Source of the DNA: Nitrospinota bacterium
Lineage (GTDB): Bacteria > Nitrospinota > Nitrospinia > Nitrospinales > JACRGP01
Direction: 5' to 3'
Length of the DNA: 35,999 bases
NCBI GenBank assembly: GCA_016217765.1
Contig: JACRGP010000148.1
Span: forward strand, 1-35,999
This document shows, piece after piece, positions 1 through 8,841 of the stretch. The notes under the pieces are model-generated. The model saw only the letters and a list, made by a program, of their open reading frames with translations, searched no databases and was not told the DNA's origin. Position 1 is the stretch's first letter; the number at the start of each line of letters is the position of its first letter. The translations under genes were made by a program, and so were the position numbers.

Positions 1-1
1 C

Positions 2-610
2 GTCGGCCAGACGGACCTTGACCCCAGCCGTAACATCATCCTGCTGGTGGGTTTTCACGGGGCGGATTCCACGCCCGAAAACATGCTGGTGCACGGCGCC
101 AGGCTCAAGCTGGACAACGCGGTGACGGTCTATCCGGAAGGGCCGGTCGACGCCGGGAAAGGGCTCTGGAGCTGGTGGCAGGACGGCCCGCGCCAGGCCG
201 AAACCGTTTCGTCTTTCCTGGACTACGCCGCGCGCATGATCGACGCCGCCCGGGCGCACATCGAGCTGTTCCTCCCGTCGGCGCCTGTCCGGACCTGCCT
301 GTGGGGTTTTTCGCAGGGCGGGGCCGCCTCCCTGGCCTACGCGCTCCTCGGCCCGCATCCCATCCACAAGGCGGCCTCCATTTGCGGATTCCTCCCCGAA
401 CTGCCGGTCGCCGCTCCGGCGGAGAAAACTCCGGCGGAAGTCCTGGGGATTTACGGGCTCAACGACGGAGTGGTGCCCTCGTTCCTCGCGGGATTTGCGC
501 TGGACGAAATGAAGAACCGCGGACACCAAACGACCGTCAAGGAGACTCCGCAGGGGCACGAATTGACCGCCGATAACCTGCGCGATATCGGCGATTTTTT
601 CAAGCCCTGA
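2..610 (+). CDS. Carboxylesterase/phospholipase-like alpha/beta hydrolase (5' partial)
   Basis: A serine hydrolase of the alpha/beta fold, probably acting on small carboxylic or lysophospholipid esters; the substrate cannot be read from sequence. The reading frame is open from base 2, so the start lies outside the window. The catalytic triad is visible: the nucleophile elbow GFSQGG (Ser encoded near 310), an Asp in GLNDGVVP (near 460), and a His in QGHELT (near 557). The early GFHG stretch fits the oxyanion-hole strand of this family. About 200 residues are seen, close to the usual 200-230. It ends about 30 bp before the promoter of the B12 operon and is a separate unit. The family is clear; the specific function is not. 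Confidence 0.8.
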   Translation, partial: VGQTDLDPSRNIILLVGFHGADSTPENMLVHGARLKLDNAVTVYPEGPVDAGKGLWSWWQDGPRQAETVSSFLDYAARMIDAARAHIELFLPSAPVRTCLWGFSQGGAASLAYALLGPHPIHKAASICGFLPELPVAAPAEKTPAEVLGIYGLNDGVVPSFLAGFALDEMKNRGHQTTVKETPQGHELTADNLRDIGDFFKP

Positions 611-640
611 TCCCTGCCTGAAGCGGCTTGGCCTCCATCA

Positions 641-668
641 TTGACAATATCGGATTATTTGCTATTCT
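641..668 (+). promoter_or_regulatory. Predicted sigma70 promoter of the B12 operon
   Basis: TTGACA (641-646) is followed after 16 bp by TATTCT (663-668). The -35 matches the consensus fully and the -10 at four of six positions. The expected start of transcription, near 675, lies just before the first helix of the cobalamin riboswitch, which supports the call. Confidence 0.6.
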
Positions 669-680
669 TGCATCGACACT

Positions 681-832
681 GTTTATTCGAACAAGGGAAG
701 ACGGTTGAATACCGTCGCGGTCCCGCCGCTGTAACCGGGGACGAAACCCGCAACTCGCCACTGTTTGGGATCAAATGGGAAGGCGCGGGAAGTAGGACGA
801 TCCGGGAGCCAGAAGACCTGTTCGAAATAATA
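681..832 (+). promoter_or_regulatory. Cobalamin (B12) riboswitch
   Basis: An adenosylcobalamin-type aptamer. The conserved core GCGGTCCCGCCGCTGTAA (717-734) and the B12 box AGCCAGAAGACCTG (807-820) are both present with normal spacing. The closing helix is visible: TTATTCGAACA near 683-693 pairs with TGTTCGAAATAA at 819-830. It lies in the leader of the B12 transport and synthesis operon. By the known behaviour of the family, B12 binding is expected to lower downstream expression. The intrinsic terminator at 890-918 is the likely expression platform. Confidence 0.95.
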
Positions 833-863
833 CGTTTTTCACTCGCTCTTCGGGGATAAAGAG

Positions 864-1868
864 GTGAAAGTCCTTTCGCTCAAACTCGTTCCATTCCCCC
901 CGGGAATGGATTTTTTTTGCTCATTTCCGCGTTTTTCAGTCCGCGTCTTGCGGCGCGTCGCGGAAGTTTTCCCCTGGGCCGCCGTCCTGTTTGTAATGGC
1001 CCTGTCGGTCCGCGCCGAGCCGGTTTTCGCCGGTCCTCCTCCGCGGATCGTCTCCATGTCCCCTTCCATCACGGAGATCCTCTTTGCGATCGACGCCGGA
1101 CCGCGCGTGGTCGGCGTGTCCGATTTTTGCAGATATCCCCCGGCGGTGGCGTCTCTCCAACGGGTGGGCGGACTCCTCAACCCCAGTTTCGAGACCATCG
1201 TTTCCTTGAAACCGGACCTGGTCATCCACCAGCACGACAGTTTGAGAGTCCAGCAGAGCCTGCGCGAACTCGGCATCAAAACGCTCCCGGTCAACCTGGT
1301 GAACCTGGAGAACATCCTCAAGTCGATTTTAATCATCGGGGAGGCGCTGGACGACCGCGGCCCGGCCCAACGGCTCCATGACAAACTGGAGCGGGAAATC
1401 GCGTCTTACAAGACCCGGCTCGCGGGGCATAGGCGCAAATCGGTCCTGATGATCCTTGGCGACTCCCAGGACCCTTTGCGGGACTTGTACGCCGTGGGCA
1501 AGGGGACGTTCCTGGACGAACTCCTGACCCTGGCGGGCGGCGAAAACATACTCGACCGGTCCCTGGCGGTCTACCCGAAAGTTTCCAAGGAATTTATCCT
1601 GCGCCGCTCGCCCGAGGCGATCGTCGAGGCCATCCCCCGCTCGAACTTTTCGGAGGCGGAGCGCCTGGCCCATATAGCGGAATGGCGGCGGTTCCCCGCC
1701 ATCCAGGCGGTAAAAAACGACGCCGTCCATTTTCTGGCGGCGGACTATATTTTGATACCGGGTCCGCGCCTTCTGTCGATCGTCGATCAACTGGCCCGGG
1801 CGATCCACCCCGAGCTGTTCGACGACGAAAAAAAACCCGCCGGTCAAACGAAAGACGCCCGCCCATGA
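864..1868 (+). CDS. btuF: Corrinoid ABC transporter periplasmic binding protein
   Basis: A periplasmic solute-binding protein of the BtuF/FhuD type (Peripla_BP_2 fold) that should deliver cobalamin or cobinamide to BtuCD. The mature part begins PPRIVSMSPSITEIL, followed by GVSDFCRYP and the LKPDLVI strand typical of the family. A signal peptide is visible (an Arg-rich stretch, then WAAVLFVMALSVRA). The start is uncertain. GTG 864 has a GGGG stretch 8 nt upstream but lies before the riboswitch terminator, ATG 906 lies inside the terminator stem, and TTG 948 lies after it and gives a normal-length signal peptide but no clear ribosome site. The stop overlaps btuD (ATGA). The B12 specificity rests on the riboswitch and the cob genes downstream; the fold alone would also fit a siderophore binder. 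Confidence 0.88.
   Translation: MKVLSLKLVPFPPGMDFFCSFPRFSVRVLRRVAEVFPWAAVLFVMALSVRAEPVFAGPPPRIVSMSPSITEILFAIDAGPRVVGVSDFCRYPPAVASLQRVGGLLNPSFETIVSLKPDLVIHQHDSLRVQQSLRELGIKTLPVNLVNLENILKSILIIGEALDDRGPAQRLHDKLEREIASYKTRLAGHRRKSVLMILGDSQDPLRDLYAVGKGTFLDELLTLAGGENILDRSLAVYPKVSKEFILRRSPEAIVEAIPRSNFSEAERLAHIAEWRRFPAIQAVKNDAVHFLAADYILIPGPRLLSIVDQLARAIHPELFDDEKKPAGQTKDARP
890..918 (+). terminator. Riboswitch-controlled intrinsic terminator
   Basis: The 9-bp perfect stem TCCATTCCC (890-898) / GGGAATGGA (902-910) has a three-base loop and is followed directly by eight T. Lying 58 bp after the aptamer, it is the probable expression platform of the cobalamin riboswitch. It falls inside the longest btuF reading frame, which calls the btuF start into question. 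Confidence 0.8.
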
Positions 1869-2686
1869 ATGCCCCATCCGCCGAATCCAGCGTCCTCGAC
1901 TCAGCCGCGCAGACCTTGATGCAAATATCGGACGCGACTTTCGCCTATGCGGAACAACCCGTGCTGTCCGGCATTTCATTTGAACTCCGGACCGGGGAAA
2001 TCCTTGGCGTTATCGGGCCGAACGGCTCCGGCAAATCCACACTTCTGAAACTCATGGGGGGCATATTGGCCCCGGATTCGGGCTCCGTCGCCTTCAAGGG
2101 AAAGGACCTCGGCTCCTTTAAAAGAAGAGCGCTGGCGCAATCCGTCTCCTGGATACCGCAGGAGCATCCGATGGTATTTCCCTTCAAGGTGTCGGAGATC
2201 GTGTTGATGGGACGGCATCCCTATCTCTCCCCGTGGGCGTTCGAGGGCGAGGAGGATTTTCGCATCGCCCGCCAGGCGATGGAGTTGACGGAAACCCTCC
2301 AGTTTGCCGAGCGGGGATTCAACGAGATCAGCGGCGGCGAAAAACAACGGGTGATGATCGCCGGGGCCATCGCGCAGGAACCGGAGTTGATGCTCCTCGA
2401 CGAACCCACGGCGTCGCTCGACATGAAATACCAGATGGAAATACTCGATATCCTGAAAAAATTGAACCATGCCAAACGGCTGACGCTGGCCCTGTCGATC
2501 CACGACCTGCACCTGGCCTCGAAATTCTGCGACCGCGTGGTCCTCCTGAAAAACGGCCGGATCGTCAAGGACGCTTCCCCGGAAGAAGCGTTCCAGAAGG
2601 AAATCCTGGAAACCGTGTACGAAGTGAAGGTTAAAATCTTTCGCGATCATGACGACGGAAGCGTCCTGATCTCTCCCGAACTGTGA
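1865..2686 (+). CDS. btuD: Corrinoid ABC transporter ATP-binding protein
   Basis: The cytoplasmic ATPase of the BtuFCD importer, FepC/BtuD family, 273 residues. All nucleotide-binding motifs are present: Walker A GPNGSGKST (residues 51-59), the Q-loop in WIPQEH, the signature ISGGEKQR, Walker B LMLLDEPTASLD, and the switch His in SIHDLH. The start at 1865 overlaps the btuF stop (ATGA), which indicates translational coupling. A longer frame open from 1682 is only read-through of the same frame inside btuF. The gene is followed by its permease gene with another short overlap. Confidence 0.93.
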   Translation: MNAPSAESSVLDSAAQTLMQISDATFAYAEQPVLSGISFELRTGEILGVIGPNGSGKSTLLKLMGGILAPDSGSVAFKGKDLGSFKRRALAQSVSWIPQEHPMVFPFKVSEIVLMGRHPYLSPWAFEGEEDFRIARQAMELTETLQFAERGFNEISGGEKQRVMIAGAIAQEPELMLLDEPTASLDMKYQMEILDILKKLNHAKRLTLALSIHDLHLASKFCDRVVLLKNGRIVKDASPEEAFQKEILETVYEVKVKIFRDHDDGSVLISPEL

Positions 2687-3708
2687 TGGAAACGCGGACC
2701 TTTCCTCATTTGAACCGAAAACGCTATATCGCCGCGGTCGGCGCGTTTTTCCTCGTTTTAACGGCCGTGATGGCCGCCGCCCCCCTGATCGGCTCGACCC
2801 GGATCGATCTCGCGAAAGCTTTGTCCGGCGGTCCGGGCTTCGCCGAAAACGTGGACGCGAACATTCTTTTCCTGATCCGCCTGCCGCGGATATTCATGGC
2901 CGCCCTGGCGGGAGCGGCGCTCGCCGTTTCGGGGGCCGTCTTTCAGGCGATCCTGCGCAACGACCTCGCGGCCCCGATCACCCTGGGGGTGTCGGGCGGC
3001 GCCTCCCTGGGCGCCGTGATCGCCATCCGCGCGGGGTTTAACTTCACGTTCATGGGGTTCTCCTCCGTCCCCCTTGCGTCGTTCCTCGGCGCCCTCGGCG
3101 CCCTGGCGCTCGTTTTCAGTTTCGCGCGCATGCGCGGACGCGAACTGCCGACTTCGTACCTGTTGCTGGCCGGGGTCACCGTGAACTTCTTTTTCGCCTC
3201 GATGGTGATGCTGGTCAATTACTTCTCGAACATCACCCAGTCGTTTCAGATCGTCCGCTGGCTCATGGGCGGGCTGGATATAACGGACTACAAGACGCTA
3301 TTGTCGATCGCCCCGCCGGTATTTTTCGGCATCGCCGTATTGATCTACCTGGCGCGCGACTTGAACCTGGTCAGCGGCGGCGTGGAATCGGCCCTGGCGC
3401 GCGGGGTGGACGTCGCCCGGGTCCAACTCCTGGGACTGCTGGCCGCGTCGCTGGTCACCGGCGCGGTGGTGGCCAACACCGGGCCCATCGGGTTTGTCGG
3501 ACTCATCGTGCCGCACATCGTGCGCCTGATCGTCGGCCCGGACCACCGGTTGCTGGTCCCCGCCTCGGTATTCTTCGGCGCCAGTTTCTTGATCCTGTGC
3601 GACACGGCGGCCCGGATCCTGCTGGCGCCCACCGAAATCCCCGTGGGGGTGATCACCGCGATCCTCGGCGGGCCGTTCTTCTTCTGGTTGCTCAGGAGGA
3701 AGCATTGA
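2686..3708 (+). CDS. btuC: Corrinoid ABC transporter permease (FecCD family)
   Basis: An inner-membrane permease of the BtuC/FecCD family, 340 residues, with many hydrophobic segments and the family stretches LPRIFMAALAGAALAVSGAVFQ, LGVSGGASLGA and GFVGLIVPHIVR. The last carries the region that contacts the ATPase. ATG 2686 overlaps the btuD stop (TGATG); a GTG one codon upstream at 2683 is possible. It forms the translocation pore with a second copy of itself, together with BtuD and BtuF. The ending GPFFFWLLRR is typical of the family. The choice of B12 over iron siderophores comes from the operon and not from the protein itself. Confidence 0.92.
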   Translation: METRTFPHLNRKRYIAAVGAFFLVLTAVMAAAPLIGSTRIDLAKALSGGPGFAENVDANILFLIRLPRIFMAALAGAALAVSGAVFQAILRNDLAAPITLGVSGGASLGAVIAIRAGFNFTFMGFSSVPLASFLGALGALALVFSFARMRGRELPTSYLLLAGVTVNFFFASMVMLVNYFSNITQSFQIVRWLMGGLDITDYKTLLSIAPPVFFGIAVLIYLARDLNLVSGGVESALARGVDVARVQLLGLLAASLVTGAVVANTGPIGFVGLIVPHIVRLIVGPDHRLLVPASVFFGASFLILCDTAARILLAPTEIPVGVITAILGGPFFFWLLRRKH

Positions 3709-3733
3709 GACCGGCGGACGGGAGGAACCCATC

Positions 3734-5266
3734 ATGACGGACAAAGCGAAGACCCTGATGGTCCAGGGGACCGGCTCGGGCGTCGGCAAAAGCGTGATAA
3801 CCGCGGGGTTGTGCAGACGCTTGTACCGCGACGGCTGGCGCGTGGCCCCGTTCAAGGCCCAGAACATGTCGCTGAACTCGTTCGTCACCCCGGAGGGCGG
3901 GGAGATGGGGAGGGCCCAGGCGTACCAGGCGGAGGCGTGCGGCATCCCCCCGCACGTGGCGATGAACCCCGTCCTGCTCAAACCCTCCGCCGACAACCTC
4001 TCGCAGGTGATCGTGATGGGCAAGGTGGCGGAGACGCGCAACGCCAGGGACTATTACGCCGGCCGCGGGAAATACATCGAGGAGGTCCGGAACGCCTTCG
4101 ACTACTTGCGGAAGACCTACGAGATCGTGGTCCTCGAAGGCGCGGGGAGCCCCGCCGAAATCAACTTGCGGGATTTCGATTTCGTCAACATGCCCATGGC
4201 AAAAATGGCCGGCGCGCCCGTCCTGATCGTCGGCGACATCGACCGGGGCGGCGTGTTCGCCTGGATGAAGGGGACTTACGACCTGCTGACCGAGGACGAA
4301 AAACAACGCGTGGGGGGATTCGTCATCAACAAATTCCGCGGCGACATCGACCTGTTGAAACCGGGGATCGCCATGTTCGAGGACATGGTCGGCAAACCCG
4401 TGCTGGGCGTCGTCCCGTTTTACCTGGACCTGTTTGTGGACGAGGAAGACGCCATTCCCTCATGGCCGAGCCAGCCGCCTCCGGGCAGTTGCCCCGCCTT
4501 GCTGGACGTGGCCGTCGTGCGTTTGCCGCGCATTTCCAACTTCACCGACGTCTCGCCCCTGTTCCACGAACCGTCCGTCTCCGTCCGCTACGTCTGGCAT
4601 CCCTCGCAAATCAAGGATCCCGACCTGATCGTCATACCGGGAAGCAAAAACACGATTGACGATCTGGAGTTCATGCACGCCCAGGGGTTGTCCGAGGCCG
4701 TGACGGAACGCTACCGTTCGGGAGCGGTCCTGCTGGGGATTTGCGGCGGATTTCAGATTCTCGGCAATAAGGTCCGCGACCCGGACCATATCGAGAGCCG
4801 GAAAAGCGAGATCGCCGGTTTAGGCCTTCTGGATATGGAGACGACCCTCCTTCCGGAAAAAGTCACGCGGCAAGTCCGCCGTCCGACGCGCGCCAGCCCC
4901 ATATTCCCGGAAGGGTTCGAGATCGAAGGTTATGAAATCCACATGGGAAACAGCCGGTTAGAATCGCCGTATGTTCCACTGTTCCGCGGCGAGCCCGGAG
5001 ACGATGAGATGTCCCTGGGATTGACCGACGAGCGCGGAAATATCGTCGGCGCCTACATCCACGGATTTCTGGATAACGACCGACTGCGCGGCCAATTTCT
5101 CCGGCATGTCCGCGCGAAAAGAGGGATACCGGAACCGGCGACGGCATTCGATTACCGGGCGTTCAGGGAGAAGCAACTCGACCGCCTTGGCGACATGGTG
5201 GGGGATAATCTCGACATGGGCAGGATCTACGCCTTGATCGAAGACAAGACAGAAAAAACAAAATAA
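3734..5266 (+). CDS. cobQ: Cobyric acid synthase
   Basis: Glutamine-dependent amidation of adenosyl-cobyrinic acid a,c-diamide at four side chains to give cobyric acid (CobQ/CbiP), in the cytoplasm. At 510 residues it has the usual length. The N-terminal synthetase domain has the P-loop-like GTGSGVGKS and the CobQ stretch FKAQNMSLNSF. The C-terminal GATase domain has the nucleophile Cys337 in GICGGFQ and His443 in YIHGF. A ribosome site GGAGG (3721-3725) lies 8 nt before ATG 3734. It sits 25 bp after btuC in the riboswitch-led operon, combining corrinoid uptake with late corrin synthesis, as in salvage or mixed synthesis lifestyles. Confidence 0.96.
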   Translation: MTDKAKTLMVQGTGSGVGKSVITAGLCRRLYRDGWRVAPFKAQNMSLNSFVTPEGGEMGRAQAYQAEACGIPPHVAMNPVLLKPSADNLSQVIVMGKVAETRNARDYYAGRGKYIEEVRNAFDYLRKTYEIVVLEGAGSPAEINLRDFDFVNMPMAKMAGAPVLIVGDIDRGGVFAWMKGTYDLLTEDEKQRVGGFVINKFRGDIDLLKPGIAMFEDMVGKPVLGVVPFYLDLFVDEEDAIPSWPSQPPPGSCPALLDVAVVRLPRISNFTDVSPLFHEPSVSVRYVWHPSQIKDPDLIVIPGSKNTIDDLEFMHAQGLSEAVTERYRSGAVLLGICGGFQILGNKVRDPDHIESRKSEIAGLGLLDMETTLLPEKVTRQVRRPTRASPIFPEGFEIEGYEIHMGNSRLESPYVPLFRGEPGDDEMSLGLTDERGNIVGAYIHGFLDNDRLRGQFLRHVRAKRGIPEPATAFDYRAFREKQLDRLGDMVGDNLDMGRIYALIEDKTEKTK

Positions 5267-5380
5267 ATACTCAGCCAGGATATCCTTTCTGGAGAATTAT
5301 CGCCATTCATTCCCGAAGAAGGGTTTGTCAATGCGCAACAAATTTACGGATGCGTCACAACGCATCTTGATTTCTTCAAT

Positions 5381-6811
5381 ATGAAAAATCGATGCAAATC
5401 GCCTCGCGGACTGGTCGTCTCCGGGACCCACAGCTCGGTGGGCAAGTCCTCCATCTCCGCGGGGCTCATGCGCCTGCTGACGAGAAAAGGGTTCTTGGTG
5501 AAACCATTCAAAGTCGGCCCGGACTACATCGATCCCGGACATCACGCGCGCGCCTGCGGCCAGCCCAGCTACAACCTGGACTCCTGGATGTGCCCGCGCG
5601 AATACGTCAAACGGCTTTATGCCGACATCGCCGGGGCGGGAGACATTGCCGTCGTCGAAGGCGTCATGGGATTGTTTGACGGGGCGTATTCGAAGCGGCC
5701 CGACGGCTCCACCGCCGAGATCGCCAAGCTTCTTGGCCTCCCCGTCATTCTGGCGATCGACGGTTCGGCGATGGCGCGTTCTTCGGCGGCGCTGGTCGAT
5801 GGGTTTTCCCGGTTCGACGACGGTCTGAATATTTTTGGCGTGATCGCCAACCGCGTCTCCGGACCGGGCCACGCCAAAATCCTGAAGGACGCGATCGAGC
5901 ATTACACCCCGGCGAAGTTTTTAGGTCATCTGCCGCCGGACCAACGGCTGGAAATCCCCAGCCGGCATCTCGGACTGCTGACGGGCCGCGAACAGACGGA
6001 CGCGTTGTATGAGCGGTGGGCCGACCATATCGCGAGGCACATCGATGTGGACGCGATCCTGAAATCCCTTGCGCCACAACGCCGGGCGCCCTCTCGGAAC
6101 GAATCGCGGGAAATGGACCGTTGGGACCTCAAGGCGCCCGGTTACCATTTCAGAGTTGCCGTCGCCCGCGACGCGGCGTTCCAATTTATATATCAGGACA
6201 CGCTGGACCTGATCGAGCGGCTCGGCGGGCAAATCGAATGGTTCTCGCCTATCAAGGACCGTCGTCTGCCTCCAAACGCCGATCTTCTTTACCTTCCCGG
6301 CGGCTACCCGGAACTTCACGGCAGAACGTTGAGCGCCAACAAGTCCATGCTGGCCGGTATCCGCGAGTACGTGGAGTCCGGCAAGGCGGCGGTGGCCGAA
6401 TGCGGCGGCTTGATGTACCTGGGAAAATCGATCGTCGACGAGGCGGGGCGAAGCCGTCCGATGGCAGGGATATTTGACTTTTCCACCACGCTGAAAAACA
6501 AACGGATGACCCTGGGCTACCGGAAATTGTCTTTCAACCCTTCCTCGATCGCCCGCAAAAAAATCCTTCTGAGAGGACACGAATTCCATTTCTCCGTTTT
6601 CCAGGACAACCGGGAAACGCCCATTATGACTCAAAATGCTGACGGCAAAATTCCCGCCGTCAAGGACGGATACCGGCATAGGAATTGTTTTGCGTTGTAT
6701 TCGCATATTTATTGGGGATCGTCGCCGGACTGGCTCCAATTCGTCCTTCGTCAGACGCCAGGGACGTCCCCGGAAAATAGAACGCCTCATCGCAGGCAGT
6801 TCAAAGGTTAA
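5381..6811 (+). CDS. cobB: Cobyrinic acid a,c-diamide synthase
   Basis: Glutamine-dependent amidation of the a and c side chains of the corrin ring (CobB/CbiA; hydrogenobyrinic acid in the aerobic route, cobyrinic acid in the anaerobic one). The P-loop-like stretch THSSVGKSS lies near the N-terminus, and the GATase nucleophile is Cys341 in AECGGLMYLG. At 476 residues it is normal in length. Motifs near the N-terminus (FKVGPDYIDPGHH) are canonical. The 114-bp gap after cobQ holds a perfect 7-bp hairpin (GATGCGT/ACGCATC, 5349-5366) just before ATG 5381, and no clear ribosome site is visible there. No other corrin-ring gene is in the window. Confidence 0.95.
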   Translation: MKNRCKSPRGLVVSGTHSSVGKSSISAGLMRLLTRKGFLVKPFKVGPDYIDPGHHARACGQPSYNLDSWMCPREYVKRLYADIAGAGDIAVVEGVMGLFDGAYSKRPDGSTAEIAKLLGLPVILAIDGSAMARSSAALVDGFSRFDDGLNIFGVIANRVSGPGHAKILKDAIEHYTPAKFLGHLPPDQRLEIPSRHLGLLTGREQTDALYERWADHIARHIDVDAILKSLAPQRRAPSRNESREMDRWDLKAPGYHFRVAVARDAAFQFIYQDTLDLIERLGGQIEWFSPIKDRRLPPNADLLYLPGGYPELHGRTLSANKSMLAGIREYVESGKAAVAECGGLMYLGKSIVDEAGRSRPMAGIFDFSTTLKNKRMTLGYRKLSFNPSSIARKKILLRGHEFHFSVFQDNRETPIMTQNADGKIPAVKDGYRHRNCFALYSHIYWGSSPDWLQFVLRQTPGTSPENRTPHRRQFKG

Positions 6812-6814
6812 TGC

Positions 6815-8107
6815 ATGGAAAGCGTAAAAACCATGGGAAATAGAAGGCAAGGCTCATTGTCCCTGCCGCTCTCGATTTCCGTCGCGATCCATCTGCTGGG
6901 ACTTGGCCTGTTGGGGTCCGTAGCCTTCGAATACAAAAGAGAGGATTCTCCACGACCGATCAAAATCAGGAATGTTATAATCGAATCCAAACCCGTCGCG
7001 ATGGAGAAGCCTCCGGCGGCTTCGCCGCCAGTCGAAGCCCTAAAACCCATCGCCGCCGCGAAGTCTCCGGCCAACGTGCCGTTGGATCCGATGGGCTTGA
7101 CCGGGATGGCGAACCAGCGTCATCGAGGGCAATCCGAGTCTGGCCAGTTCGCTCCGGCGCGGTCGCCGGCAAACGCCGATTATCATCCGCCCATCTCCGC
7201 AAGGAGCCTCGCGGATTTATCAAACGGGACCATCGAGCCGACGACCCTGGTCAGGGCAAGTTTTCAGAGCCTCCTTGGGGCCAAGGAGCCGAAACCCCTT
7301 GCCATGCCGTCATCGCCGCCGATTGAACGGGTCTCCGCGGCAACGCCGGCCCCGGCGGCGCCGGATACACGGCAGACGCGCGAGGCGGCGCCCAACTCCC
7401 GCCCGTCCATCGTCGCGGTCAAAACGGAGGGGACCTCCAAGGCATTTTATCCGAGCGCGGTTTCCGCGCCCAGGTCTTCCGGAACGCCCGCCAGAACGTC
7501 TCCGGATGGCTCCATAAAAACCAAGTCTCCCTCGGAGACCGTACTTGCGTTCAGTCCGGCCGCGATCCAATCGTCCTCCGGCGGACGGGAGACCCCAAGA
7601 ATGACCGGGATGTCCCCCCTGCCCTTGCAACCCAGAGACGAGCCGGACCGGACGGCGGGCCTGGAAAATAAAGCGGCCGCCGTTTCGGCCTCCGATCATC
7701 GGAATCCTCCGGCGATAACGGCGGAAAGAATTGCCGCCGTAAAAGCAACCGACTTCTCCGTGAACCCGGCGGCGTTCTCCGGCGACGGCCCGTCGGGCCA
7801 TGAACTCGACAAGATTCGCGGCGGGTTTCTATCCTCCGTTTGGGAGAAACTCGCCAGGGCAAAGTATTATCCGAAAATCGCCCGCGACCGGGGATACGAA
7901 GGCGAGCCGGTCGTCGCCTTCACGATCGGGAAAGACGGTTCCCTCATCGAGCTCAGGCTCGACAAACCGTCCTCCTTCGAGCTTTTGAACGAGGCGGCCT
8001 TGCAAACCGTGCGAGACGCGTCGCCCTATCCCTCGATCCCCGATCCGATGAACGAACAGACGATCAAGTTGAAACTTCCCATATCCTTTGTTCTGGAGCG
8101 ACCATGA
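6815..8107 (+). CDS. tonB: TonB-family energy transducer
   Basis: A TonB-like protein, 430 residues. It has an N-terminal membrane anchor (PLSISVAIHLLGLGLLGSVAF), a long low-complexity periplasmic linker rich in Pro, Ala and Ser, and a C-terminal TonB domain recognisable from YPKIARDRGYEGEPVVAFTI and the end ISFVLERP. It would couple the ExbBD proton motor to an outer-membrane receptor. No exbB, exbD or receptor gene is in the window. Its place directly after cobB (3 bp, AAAGG ribosome site at 6804) and before a coupled gene points to a dedicated TonB for corrinoid uptake; that is an inference. The linker is unusually long. Confidence 0.85.
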   Translation: MESVKTMGNRRQGSLSLPLSISVAIHLLGLGLLGSVAFEYKREDSPRPIKIRNVIIESKPVAMEKPPAASPPVEALKPIAAAKSPANVPLDPMGLTGMANQRHRGQSESGQFAPARSPANADYHPPISARSLADLSNGTIEPTTLVRASFQSLLGAKEPKPLAMPSSPPIERVSAATPAPAAPDTRQTREAAPNSRPSIVAVKTEGTSKAFYPSAVSAPRSSGTPARTSPDGSIKTKSPSETVLAFSPAAIQSSSGGRETPRMTGMSPLPLQPRDEPDRTAGLENKAAAVSASDHRNPPAITAERIAAVKATDFSVNPAAFSGDGPSGHELDKIRGGFLSSVWEKLARAKYYPKIARDRGYEGEPVVAFTIGKDGSLIELRLDKPSSFELLNEAALQTVRDASPYPSIPDPMNEQTIKLKLPISFVLERP

Positions 8108-8841
8108 AATCAAAGACCATCGGCATCATCCTGGCGGCCGTAGTTTTACAAGCGTATGCGCCCGACGCCTGGTCCGAGGTACGGAAAATCGATAGCAACT
8201 TCGACGGAAAAATCGATCAATGGCAGTATTTTTCGGACGGGCCGGGCAAGGAAATCCTCAAGGTCGAATTCGACAAGAACGGCGACGGTCTGATCGACCA
8301 AAGGGACCTGTACGACGGCAACAAGCTCCCGATGCGCGCCGAACTGGACCGGAACTTCGACGGGAAAATGGACCAGATCCAGCGCTACACGAAGGAAGGG
8401 AAATTGACGCAGGTCGAAAAAGACACAAAATTCAACGGTAAGATCGACTGGAAGGAATTTTACGACGCCAACGGCAGATTGAATAAAATCGAAATCGACG
8501 AAAACCAGGACGGCAAAACGGACGTCTGGCAGTTTTACGACGAAAACGAAAAACTGATCCGCAGGGAATTCGATTCCAGGCAAACGGGGAAGGTCGACCG
8601 CTGGGAACATTTCAATTCCGGCGGTCAATTGGAGTCGGTCGATTTCGACACCAACGGAGATCAAAAACCGGACCAGTGGCAATATTTCAAAAACTCAAGT
8701 ATCCTCGAGAAAGTGACGTTCGACGCCAATTTCGACGGCAAAGTCGACCGGTGGGAAACCTACGATCCATCGGGGAAACTCGTCCGTGTCGAACTGGATA
8801 GAAACCACGACGGAAAAGTCGATGAAATCCATGAAAAATGA
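8104..8841 (+). CDS. Exported nine-repeat protein with calcium-loop-like motifs
   Basis: I know no named gene for this 245-residue protein. A signal peptide (MKSKTIGIILAAVVLQAYAP, cut near AWS) is followed by nine tandem units, seven of them exactly 25 residues and the last incomplete. Each unit begins with a D-x-[ND]-x-D-G-K-[ILMV]-D loop resembling EF-hand or thrombospondin type 3 calcium sites. An aromatic segment (such as WQYF or WKEFY), a Gly-containing turn and a hydrophobic strand then follow. Units 4, 6 and 7 have altered loops (KFNGKID, RQTGKVD, NGDQKPD). The start overlaps the tonB stop (ATGA) and the end overlaps the cytochrome gene (ATGA), so it is co-translated in the B12 operon. 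Calcium binding is inferred from the motif only. Confidence 0.85.
   Translation: MKSKTIGIILAAVVLQAYAPDAWSEVRKIDSNFDGKIDQWQYFSDGPGKEILKVEFDKNGDGLIDQRDLYDGNKLPMRAELDRNFDGKMDQIQRYTKEGKLTQVEKDTKFNGKIDWKEFYDANGRLNKIEIDENQDGKTDVWQFYDENEKLIRREFDSRQTGKVDRWEHFNSGGQLESVDFDTNGDQKPDQWQYFKNSSILEKVTFDANFDGKVDRWETYDPSGKLVRVELDRNHDGKVDEIHEK

Noticed and set aside
641-859. Open frame of 72 codons before btuF
   Set aside because: It covers the promoter and the cobalamin riboswitch, starts at a TTG inside the -35 element, and has no ribosome site.
5349-5366. Terminator between cobQ and cobB
   Set aside because: The hairpin is perfect but only 7 bp and has no T-run; it may affect cobB translation, but there is no basis to call termination.
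8183-8838. DNA-level tandem repeat of 75 bp
   Set aside because: The period is kept in the protein, but the DNA units differ too much for a recent duplication; it is best described as a protein repeat.
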